Below are positions 1-6,365 of a stretch of DNA of 11,194 nucleotides, one piece after another. Source of the DNA: an uncultured Oscillospiraceae bacterium (GTDB taxonomy: Bacteria > Bacillota > Clostridia > UBA1212 > SIG427); assembly GCA_902465325.1 (NCBI GenBank), contig CABQMV010000064.1:1-11194 (forward strand), given 5' to 3'. The notes beneath the pieces are model-generated. The model was not told the origin of the DNA. It made no database searches and saw only the letters and a list, made by a program, of their open reading frames with translations. The position numbers were made by a program, and so were the translations under genes. Every line of letters begins with the position of its first letter. Positions within the stretch are counted from its first letter, which is position 1.

Positions 1-885
1 TTGTGTAATGAAACGGTAGCGGAGCGTTTTTATTGGCTGCATGTGCCTTTTATGTACAGGACTCACAGAGAACCGGACCCGGAGAAAATCCAGGAGCTGG
101 CAGCTGCTGTAAAGCCTATGGGCTTTACTCTAAAAGGGGGAAGTCAGCCTCATCCCAGAGCGATTCAGAGTTTATTGGCGCAGGTGAAGGATACTCCCAG
201 AGAACCGGTGATTTCCACGATGGCGCTGCGTTCTCTGCAGAAGGCGGAGTACAGCTCTTCTAATGACGGCCACTACGCTTTGGCGTTGGAAAATTATTGC
301 CACTTTACCTCTCCCATTCGCAGATATCCCGATTTGCTGATCCATCGGATTATGAAAGAGGTCCTTGACGGAAAAATGCAAAAGGACAGGCAGTCCTTTT
401 TGCAGGCGGCCATGTCTGACTGGGCGGCCCACTGCTCTGATACGGAACGGCGGGCAGACGAGGCGGAATGGGCCTGCGTGGATCTGAAAACGGCAGAATA
501 CATGGAGGGCTTTATTGGCGAATGCTTTGAAGGGATGGTATCAGGCGTCACTTCTTTCGGAATTTTTGTAGAATTGGAAAATACTGTAGAGGGACTGGTG
601 AAATACGAATCTTTACCGGAATATTATCAGTTTGACCGGGAGCATATGAAGGCAATTGGCAGGAGATCTGGCCATACCTTTGAAATCGGAGACCGCATTC
701 GGGTTGTGGTTCAACGTGTAGACCGACAGCAGAATAAGGTGGAATTTGCTGTAGACGGCATGAAACGCCGCGGGAGGCCTGCCCCCTCTAGGTCAGCGGT
801 CAAAGAGGTGTCGGCAAAGAGAAAAGGTACGAAAAAGGCAGGAAGCCCGCGCTCCGGGCGGCCTACCAGAAGAAAAAAGAGGTAA
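1..885 (+). CDS. rnr: Ribonuclease R, C-terminal part (5' end outside window)
   Basis: RNase R is a processive 3'-5' exoribonuclease of the RNase II/RNB family that degrades structured RNA and takes part in mRNA and rRNA quality control. The visible 294 codons hold the end of the RNB catalytic domain, with the family signatures NETVAE (residues 3-8) and HFTSPIRRYPDLLIHR (101-116). An S1 RNA-binding domain follows (about 171-254, starting near GECFEGMVSGVTSFGIFVEL). The protein ends in a Lys/Arg-rich tail (255-294). Full-length relatives have about 700-800 residues, so more than half lies upstream, including the cold-shock domains and the catalytic aspartates. The TTG at position 1 is therefore an internal codon, not a start. 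The gene ends 113 nt before prfB, which has its own promoter. In many Clostridia smpB follows rnr; here it does not. Identification is firm from the RNB plus S1 order; RNase R rather than RNase II is favoured by the basic tail and the lineage. Confidence 0.93.
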   Translation: MCNETVAERFYWLHVPFMYRTHREPDPEKIQELAAAVKPMGFTLKGGSQPHPRAIQSLLAQVKDTPREPVISTMALRSLQKAEYSSSNDGHYALALENYCHFTSPIRRYPDLLIHRIMKEVLDGKMQKDRQSFLQAAMSDWAAHCSDTERRADEAEWACVDLKTAEYMEGFIGECFEGMVSGVTSFGIFVELENTVEGLVKYESLPEYYQFDREHMKAIGRRSGHTFEIGDRIRVVVQRVDRQQNKVEFAVDGMKRRGRPAPSRSAVKEVSAKRKGTKKAGSPRSGRPTRRKKR

Positions 886-934
886 CCAAATTTTTTTGGG
901 CAATATCCGCCGGGCTTTTTTCCGTTTTGTACGG

Positions 935-964
935 TTGACTGGGCAGGCTTTCAAAGTGTACAAT
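935..964 (+). promoter_or_regulatory. Sigma-A type promoter of prfB
   Basis: TTGACT (935-940) and TACAAT (959-964) are separated by 18 nt and match the -35 and -10 consensus with one mismatch each. The predicted transcription start is near 971, giving a leader of about 28 nt before the GTG start of prfB. A 6-bp inverted repeat, TTGTAC (927-932) and GTACAA (958-963), flanks the -35 box and overlaps the -10 box. Its role is unknown and it may be chance. Confidence 0.72.
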
Positions 965-998
965 AAGATGGAAACGGAAAAGAATGGAGTTGATATAA

Positions 999-2115
999 GT
1001 GTTTGAATTTGACCAATACAGCCAAGAGCTTACCGGTCTTAAAGAAGATTTATACGATTTGAGGGATTCACTTTGACACGGCTGGGATGAGCAATGTCAT
1101 TGAGGAATTAGAAAACAAAGCCCAGGAGCTGGATTTTTGGAATGACAGTGAGAATTCCCAGGCAGTACTGAAGCGCCTGAAAATGCTGAAGGATAAGCTG
1201 GCGGCTTTTCATTCTCTGGAGGAGCTTTATGAAGAAATCCAGATGATGATTGAAATCGGAAACGAGGAAGAAAACGCCTCTATGGTCAAAGAGGTAGGAG
1301 AAGCCCTGGAACGCTATAAAAAAGAGTTTGAGCGGCTGCGGCTGGAAACCCTGCTAAAAGGAGCGTATGACGGAAACAATGCTATTTTGACCATACACGC
1401 GGGAGCCGGCGGGACGGAGGCGCAGGACTGGGCCCAGATGCTGCTGCGTATGTATACGCGGTGGGGAGCCGCCCATAATTATGAGGTGAAAGTTGTAGAT
1501 TTACTGGACGGAGACGATGCAGGAATCAAAAGCGCTGTTATCCAATTTAAAGGCATCAATGCGTACGGTTTTTTGAAAAGTGAGCACGGTGTTCACCGTC
1601 TGGTGAGAATCTCTCCCTTTGATGCGGCGGGGAGACGGCATACTTCCTTTGCTTCTATAGAAGTAATGCCTGAAATTGATCAAAATATTGAGATTGATAT
1701 ACGGCCGGAGGATTTGGAGATCGGAACCTACCGTTCCAGCGGCGCCGGAGGGCAGCATATTAATAAGACAGATTCTGCTGTGAGAATTACGCACAAGCCT
1801 ACAGGAATTACTGTGTCCTGCCAGACAGAGCGGTCTCAGCTTCAGAATAAGGAAACGGCCATGTCCATGCTGCGCTCTAAGCTTTTTGAAGTTAAGCAGC
1901 GGGAAAATGTGGAAAAAATTTCTGATTTAAAGGGTGTTCAAATGGAGATTGCCTGGGGCAGTCAAATCCGCTCCTACGTGTTCTGTCCGTATACCTTGGT
2001 AAAGGATCACCGGACAAATTACGAAGAGGGAACGGTCGATAAGGTTATGGACGGAGAATTGGACGGCTTTATCAACGCATATCTGGCCGGAGAGTTTAAC
2101 AAGACCAAAAATTGA
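999..2115 (+). CDS. prfB: Peptide chain release factor 2 (programmed +1 frameshift)
   Basis: RF2 recognises UGA and UAA stop codons in the ribosomal A site and triggers hydrolysis of peptidyl-tRNA. The gene starts at GTG 999, which has GGAG (986-989) nine nt upstream. It reads 25 codons to an in-frame TGA (1074-1076), then shifts +1 by skipping T1074 and continues from GAC 1075 to the TGA at 2113-2115. The joined protein has 371 residues, close to the usual 365-370. Joining restores the normal N-terminal helix (RDSL followed by DTAG and then MSNVIEELE). Hallmarks are the SPF anticodon-like tripeptide at 205-207 and the catalytic GGQ at 250-252, within YRSSGAGGQHIN. The residue equivalent to Thr246 of E. 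coli K-12 RF2 is Ser, as in most bacteria. ATG 1087 is an internal codon; calling the gene from there would lose 29 residues. The gene has its own promoter and terminator and appears monocistronic. Confidence 0.96.
1062..1077 (+). promoter_or_regulatory. Autoregulatory +1 frameshift site of prfB
   Basis: The slippery codon CTT (1071-1073) is followed by TGA C (1074-1077), the classical RF2 recoding site. An internal Shine-Dalgarno-like AGGG starts at 1062. AGG lies six nt before CTT, as in E. coli (AGG GGG TAT CTT TGA C), but here the next codon is GAT rather than GGG, so the stimulator is weaker. By established knowledge of prfB, low RF2 slows termination at the UGA and lets the ribosome slip into the +1 frame, so RF2 controls its own level. 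The UGA is codon 26, as in E. coli. Confidence 0.95.
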
Positions 2116-2118
2116 AGA

Positions 2119-2156
2119 GATACAGGCAGAAGGAATCTTTTGCCTGTATTATTTTT
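2119..2156 (+). terminator. Intrinsic terminator after prfB
   Basis: ATACAGGCA (2120-2128) pairs perfectly with TGCCTGTAT (2141-2149). Three more inner pairs (2129-2131 with 2138-2140, one of them G-U) and an outer G-U close a stem of 12-13 bp with a six-nt loop. The stem is followed by ATTTTT (2151-2156). It begins three nt after the prfB stop and separates prfB from the GH31 gene. Confidence 0.88.
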
Positions 2157-2227
2157 AGGACTCCTTTACAAATTTCTCAAAATATGGTTGAATATGTTGG
2201 AGATTATCTACAGAGGAGAATTATTTT

Positions 2228-3751
2228 ATGACTATAGAGATTCAGCCTGGCGAAGTTTGGTATGGTCCCTGGGTGCATCTGGGCTTTCAGATGCCCATAG
2301 ACGGGAAAACAGAGACCTCCGTTCAGTGTATGCCGGTCAATTCCGGCAATCAGGTACAGCCCCTTATGCTGTCTAATCAGGGCCGATATCTGTGGGCCGA
2401 TGAAGGCTTTAATGTGGAGGCTGCAGAAGGTCAGCTGCACTTTACCAGGGGGACGCCTGTGCTCAGTCAGGGACATAAAACCCTGAAGGGCGCATTCCTG
2501 CACGCTGCGCAGCACTATTTTCCTGCTGATGGACAGATGCCGCCGGAGACGTTTTTTTCTGTTCCACAGTATAATACCTGGATTGAGCTTACCTATCATC
2601 AGACCCAGGAGGCGATTCTAAAATATGCTTATTCTATTATTGACAACCATATGCCCCCGGGGATTCTGATGATAGACGATAACTGGAGCGAGTATTACGG
2701 CGGCTGGCGGTTTAACCGGGCGGCCTTTCCGGATCCTAAAGGGATGATAGAGGAGCTGCACCGCATGGGTTTTCAGGTTATGCTTTGGATCTGTCCTTTT
2801 ATTACGCCGGATCGGGCCGAGTTCAGGGAGCTTCGGGGCAAGGGGCTTTTGGTGCATGAGAGAAATAAGAGAGGCGTTATAAAGCCCAAGCTGGTGGATT
2901 GGTGGAATGGGTTTTCTGCTGTCTTGGATATGAGTAATCCTGAGGCTGCTCAGTGGCTGAAGGGTGAGTTGCAGAAGCTGATGGATGAATACGGCATAGA
3001 CGGCTTTAAATTGGATGCGGGCGACGCCATGTTCTATGAAGAAGACGACATTACTTTTGCGCCCATTCCCCCCAATGGTCAGTGTGAAGCGTGGGGAATG
3101 TTTGGCCTGAACTTTCCATATAATGAGTACCGTGCCTGCTATAAATGTGCCGGGAAGCCGCTGGTACAGAGACTTTGTGACAAGAACCACCGCTGGAAGG
3201 GAAACGGACTGGATACCTTAATTCCCAATACGCTGATGCAGGGTCTGCTGGGATATGCCTTTACCTGTCCTGACATGGTGGGCGGCGGAGAAATCAATGA
3301 CTTATACAATGCGGTGAGCTTTGATCCGGAGCTGTTTGTAAGGAATGTAGGTGCCGCCTGTCTGCTTCCTATGATACAGTTTTCTGCGGCTCCCTGGCGG
3401 GTGCTGAGTCCGGAGTATTTTCAGTATTGTATGAATTTGCTGTCTTTGCGGGAAAAGCATATTTGTACTATAATGAAATATACCCGTTTAGCTGCCCGTA
3501 CCGGAGAACCGGTGGTCCGCTATCTGGAATATGAATTTCCCGGTCAGGGATACGAATCTGTTACGGATCAATTTATGATAGGGGATAAATTGCTGGTTGC
3601 GCCTGTACTGGAAAAGGGCGCGGTTTTTAGAACTGTTCTTTTGCCGGCCGGCCGTTGGATAGACCAGCTGACCGGAGAGACGGTAGAGGGAGGCTGTGCC
3701 ATAACGGCGGAGGCCGGCTTAGATCAGGTGCCTGTTTTTATCCGATGTTAA
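2228..3751 (+). CDS. Glycoside hydrolase family 31 enzyme (alpha-glycosidase type)
   Basis: This is a GH31 (COG1501-like) retaining alpha-glycosidase of 507 residues, with no signal peptide, so probably cytoplasmic. After a short beta-rich N-terminal part (1-115) comes the (beta/alpha)8 barrel. Barrel landmarks are MIDDNWSEYYGGWRFN (148-163), MLWICPF (185-191) and GFKLDAGD (259-266); D263 is the expected nucleophile. PDMVGGGEIND (348-358) follows, then the C-terminal signature RTGEPVVRYLEYEFP (424-438) and DKLLVAPVLEKG (453-464). Many GH31 enzymes have 650-800 residues, so the N-terminal domain is reduced. The PDMVGG segment and the overall look resemble the MYORG-like branch, known for alpha-galactosidase activity in animals. 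The substrate cannot be read from sequence. The region where GH31 enzymes carry the acid/base Asp reads WKGNGLDTLIP (323-333) and does not align cleanly. AGGAG (2214-2218) sits nine nt before ATG 2228. cinA starts 15 nt downstream, suggesting cotranscription. Confidence 0.9.
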   Translation: MTIEIQPGEVWYGPWVHLGFQMPIDGKTETSVQCMPVNSGNQVQPLMLSNQGRYLWADEGFNVEAAEGQLHFTRGTPVLSQGHKTLKGAFLHAAQHYFPADGQMPPETFFSVPQYNTWIELTYHQTQEAILKYAYSIIDNHMPPGILMIDDNWSEYYGGWRFNRAAFPDPKGMIEELHRMGFQVMLWICPFITPDRAEFRELRGKGLLVHERNKRGVIKPKLVDWWNGFSAVLDMSNPEAAQWLKGELQKLMDEYGIDGFKLDAGDAMFYEEDDITFAPIPPNGQCEAWGMFGLNFPYNEYRACYKCAGKPLVQRLCDKNHRWKGNGLDTLIPNTLMQGLLGYAFTCPDMVGGGEINDLYNAVSFDPELFVRNVGAACLLPMIQFSAAPWRVLSPEYFQYCMNLLSLREKHICTIMKYTRLAARTGEPVVRYLEYEFPGQGYESVTDQFMIGDKLLVAPVLEKGAVFRTVLLPAGRWIDQLTGETVEGGCAITAEAGLDQVPVFIRC

Positions 3752-3766
3752 AGGAAGTGTTAAAGA

Positions 3767-5008
3767 TTGAAGGCTGAAATATTGTCCGTAGGGACAGAGC
3801 TGCTCATGGGACAGATTGCCAACACAAATGCTCAGTATCTTTCCAGGCGGCTGCCCGAGGTGGGGATTGGCGTATTTTATCACAGTGTGGTGGGGGATAA
3901 TCCTGTCAGGCTGGAGGAAAGCCTGCGGCTGGCCCTTTCCAGAGCAGAGATTGTAATTACTACTGGTGGGCTGGGGCCTACACAGGACGACCTGACAAAG
4001 GAAACGGTAGCCAAAGCGTTGGGGCTTTCTATGCAGCTTCATCAAAGGAGCTTTGAAAGAATTAAAGAATATTTTCAGGACAATGGAAAGGTCATGGTGG
4101 ACAGTAATTTCCGGCAGGCTTATTTTCCGGAGGGCGCTGTCATTATGGAAAATGATATGGGTACTGCGCCGGGCTGTATTATTCCCACCGGTGCAGGCCA
4201 GTTTGTGGTTATGCTCCCTGGGCCTCCTAAGGAACTGAATCCTATGTTTGAGCAGTGTGTGCTGCCCTTTTTTGCTGCCAGAGCCCAGGTTCCTCTGCTG
4301 TCTCGGTTTTTGAGAGTCGTTGGGGTAGGGGAATCCTTAGTGGAGGAGAAAATTATATCCCTGGTGGACGGACAGACAAATCCTACGTTTGCCACCTATG
4401 CCAAGGACGGTATTGTTACTATACGGGTGACGGCAGAGGATGACGGAGGACAGGGGAAAGCGCTGCTGGAGGCTGCGGAAGCCCAAATCAGAGAAATTCT
4501 GGGGGAGGCCGTGTATACGTCGGAGAATGAGGAGCTTGAGGAAACTGTCATGCGGCTGCTGCGGGAAAGACAGCTTACAATGGCCTGTGCCGAGTCCTGT
4601 ACAGGCGGATTGCTTGCTCAGGTGATGACTTCCCATCCCGGAGCTTCCGATGTATTTGTGATGGGGGCGGTTACCTATACGGAAGAGGCGAAAATGCGGC
4701 TTCTGGGCGTAAAAAAGGAAACCTTGCAGGCCTATTCTGTATACAGCAGTCCAGTGGCTGCTGAAATGGCGCAGGGACTTCAAAAGCTTTCCGGCGCAGA
4801 TGTCTGTGTGTCTATTACTGGAATTGCCGGGCCGGGAGGCGGTACAGAGGAGCTTCCTGTAGGGACCGTCTTCATTGGAGTAAAATTCCGGGAACATCTG
4901 TGGGTCACAAAGCATCGGTTTCCCGGCGGAAATAGGGAAAGGGTCAGAACACTAAGTGTGATTCATGCCTTGAATCAAGTACGAAAGGAACTGATAAATC
5001 ATGGATGA
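3767..5008 (+). CDS. cinA: CinA-family protein with C-terminal NMN amidohydrolase domain
   Basis: This is a two-domain CinA of 413 residues, the usual length. The N-terminal COG1058/MoaB-like domain (about 1-170) carries EILSVGTELLMGQIANTN (4-21) and TTGGLGPTQDD (65-75); in characterised CinA proteins it is linked to ADP-ribose pyrophosphatase activity. The C-terminal PncC domain (about 255-410) has AESCTGG (275-281; S277 is in the expected catalytic position), VTYTEEAK (302-309) and TGIAGPGGG (351-359). PncC deamidates nicotinamide mononucleotide to NaMN in pyridine nucleotide salvage. In some Gram-positives cinA is also part of the competence regulon, but no competence gene is visible here. 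The start is TTG 3767: AAGGAAG (3751-3757) lies nine nt upstream and the protein then begins with the canonical MKAEILSVGTELL. The stop overlaps the start of lepB by eight nt, implying translational coupling. Confidence 0.94.
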   Translation: MKAEILSVGTELLMGQIANTNAQYLSRRLPEVGIGVFYHSVVGDNPVRLEESLRLALSRAEIVITTGGLGPTQDDLTKETVAKALGLSMQLHQRSFERIKEYFQDNGKVMVDSNFRQAYFPEGAVIMENDMGTAPGCIIPTGAGQFVVMLPGPPKELNPMFEQCVLPFFAARAQVPLLSRFLRVVGVGESLVEEKIISLVDGQTNPTFATYAKDGIVTIRVTAEDDGGQGKALLEAAEAQIREILGEAVYTSENEELEETVMRLLRERQLTMACAESCTGGLLAQVMTSHPGASDVFVMGAVTYTEEAKMRLLGVKKETLQAYSVYSSPVAAEMAQGLQKLSGADVCVSITGIAGPGGGTEELPVGTVFIGVKFREHLWVTKHRFPGGNRERVRTLSVIHALNQVRKELINHG

Positions 5009-5717
5009 AGAAAATAATTCGATGCCGGGAGAGGAGGCTTTTCCGGATCTGGAGCATGAGGATGGAAAGCCTCATGCCGGAAAGAGGGCCTCTAAAAAGC
5101 CCAAGAAGCAGAAGAGCAAACTGCAGAATGTTATATCCTGGATTCTGACAATCCTTGCTGCTTTTGTGGCAGCTATGCTGATTAATACCTATTTACTGCG
5201 GACAAGCATGATATATGGAGAATCTATGGCGCCTACTCTGCACCAGAGCCAGGTGGTAATTTTGTCTAAGCTGCCCTATATTTTTGGAGAACCGGAGTTC
5301 GGAGAAGTGGTGGTGTTTGACTCCCACTGCTTTGATGAAGGCTACGAGCCCTCTAATTTTATAGATCACATTAAAGATTCTCTCCGATACAATGTTATTT
5401 CTCAGAAACTGCTGGGTATTCATGATACGGAAGAGCGCTACTGGATTAAACGGGTAATTGGTGTGCCGGGGGATGTAATAGAGTTTACAGACCACCAGGT
5501 ATATCGAAACGGCCAGCTGCTGACAGAGGACTATATCAATCAGGAGGAGTCTCCCCATTACAATGACTACAGAAACCGGTATGCGCAGTCTTCTATAACA
5601 GTGCCGGAGGGTTTTCTGTTTGTCATGGGAGACAATCGGAATAACAGCAAGGACAGCCGCATGATGGGACCGGTGGATATGCGGGCGATTGTGGGCAAGG
5701 TGCTTACAGGCGTTTAA
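5001..5717 (+). CDS. lepB: Type I signal peptidase
   Basis: This membrane-bound serine protease (S26 family) removes signal peptides from exported proteins. The 238-residue protein has a cytoplasmic N-terminus, acidic (1-25) then Lys/Arg-rich (28-40). A single transmembrane helix follows (about 44-66), and the rest is extracytoplasmic. The catalytic Ser is S75 in GESMAPTL (73-80). The general base Lys is K150 in YWIKRVIGVPGD (147-158), and the last conserved box is GDNRNNSKDSR (210-220). One membrane span and about 240 residues are typical of Gram-positive SipS-like enzymes. An insert between the Ser and Lys boxes (about 108-146) is somewhat long. ATG 5001 overlaps the end of cinA by eight nt, with AAAGGAA (4984-4990) upstream. 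rdgB follows after 31 nt. Confidence 0.95.
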   Translation: MDEENNSMPGEEAFPDLEHEDGKPHAGKRASKKPKKQKSKLQNVISWILTILAAFVAAMLINTYLLRTSMIYGESMAPTLHQSQVVILSKLPYIFGEPEFGEVVVFDSHCFDEGYEPSNFIDHIKDSLRYNVISQKLLGIHDTEERYWIKRVIGVPGDVIEFTDHQVYRNGQLLTEDYINQEESPHYNDYRNRYAQSSITVPEGFLFVMGDNRNNSKDSRMMGPVDMRAIVGKVLTGV

Positions 5718-5733
5718 ATTGATATTTGTAAAA

Positions 5734-5740
5734 GGGAGGA
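5734..5740 (+). promoter_or_regulatory. Ribosome binding site fixing the TTG start of rdgB
   Basis: GGGAGGA lies eight nt upstream of TTG 5749. It is the only strong Shine-Dalgarno sequence near the rdgB start. It lies downstream of an in-frame ATG at 5689, which is inside lepB and has no such site, so it selects TTG. Confidence 0.8.
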
Positions 5741-5748
5741 ACATCCTA

Positions 5749-6360
5749 TTGTATATTATAGCTGCTACACATAATAAAAATAAGCTGAAGGAATTTGCAC
5801 AGATATTTGGCTGCTCTGTTTATGCTGCCTCTCAGCTGGGGGCAGTTTCCGATCCGGAGGAAACGGGATCAACTTTTCAGGAAAATGCGGCGATTAAGGC
5901 CAGGGCCATTCGGACAGAGCTGATAGAGAGCGGAGTCCCTTTACCGGAGGGTGATTTTTGGGTTGTAGCAGATGATTCCGGCCTTTGTGTAGACGCGCTG
6001 AACGGTGCGCCGGGAATTTACTCTGCCCGGTATGCCAGTACGGACGGACACAATGCTACAGACAGGGACAATGTTGAAAAGCTGCTGCAGGAAATGAAGC
6101 ATATTGATGATGAGAAAAGAAAGGGCGCTTTCGTATGCGCAGTCACTGCCATTAACCGGGAGGGCAGAGAACTGACGGCAACAGGCTGTATGGCAGGGAG
6201 AATTGCCAGAGAGCCCAAGGGCGAAAATGGCTTTGGCTATGACCCTGTGCTGTACATAGAAGAGTTGGAAAGGACTGTGGCGGAAATGACGCCGGAGGAG
6301 AAAAATTTAAGAAGCCATCGGGGACAGGCTCTCCGGAAGCTTACAGAAATGATGAGATAG
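5749..6360 (+). CDS. rdgB: dITP/XTP pyrophosphatase (RdgB/HAM1 family)
   Basis: The enzyme hydrolyses non-canonical purine triphosphates (dITP, ITP, XTP) to monophosphate and pyrophosphate, keeping deaminated purines out of DNA and RNA. From TTG 5749 the protein has 203 residues, matching the family (about 195-205). It opens with the canonical MYIIAATHNKNKLKEF, where THNKNK (8-13) contacts the phosphates. Other landmarks are ADDSGLCVDALNGAPGIYSARYA (the first eleven residues at 74-84, with the catalytic Asp and metal site), GENGFGYDPVLY (158-169) and SHRGQALRKL (189-198). The upstream ATG at 5689 would add 20 residues encoded within the lepB reading region and should not be used. The stop is five nt before the next start, so the gene is embedded in the compact operon. 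Confidence 0.94.
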   Translation: MYIIAATHNKNKLKEFAQIFGCSVYAASQLGAVSDPEETGSTFQENAAIKARAIRTELIESGVPLPEGDFWVVADDSGLCVDALNGAPGIYSARYASTDGHNATDRDNVEKLLQEMKHIDDEKRKGAFVCAVTAINREGRELTATGCMAGRIAREPKGENGFGYDPVLYIEELERTVAEMTPEEKNLRSHRGQALRKLTEMMR

Positions 6361-6365
6361 AGCGT

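Noticed and set aside
845..859. GCCCG/CGGGC hairpin at the end of rnr
   Set aside because: Five pairs inside the coding region, followed by no U-run; better explained by the arginine/proline-rich tail.
886..921. Possible intrinsic terminator after rnr (CCAAA-TTTT-TTTGG hairpin and a T6 run at 916-921)
   Set aside because: The hairpin has only five weak pairs and is not next to the T6 run. The GC-rich bases before the T run pair only patchily with 845-861, inside the gene.
999..1087. prfB as a pseudogene with a frameshift mutation
   Set aside because: The CTT TGA C context, the position at codon 26 and the restored N-terminal homology match the known programmed recoding site.
2165..2210. Promoter for the GH31 operon (TTTACA, TTGAAT and TATCTA-like boxes)
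   Set aside because: No pair of boxes has an acceptable spacing of 16-18 nt. A promoter must exist after the prfB terminator, but I cannot place it.
2618..3190. Long minus-strand open frame opposite the GH31 gene
   Set aside because: No ribosome binding site or family features. It lies wholly opposite a well-supported conserved gene and is a coding shadow; the same holds for minus-strand frames at 4337-4915, 5193-5744 and 8103-8777.
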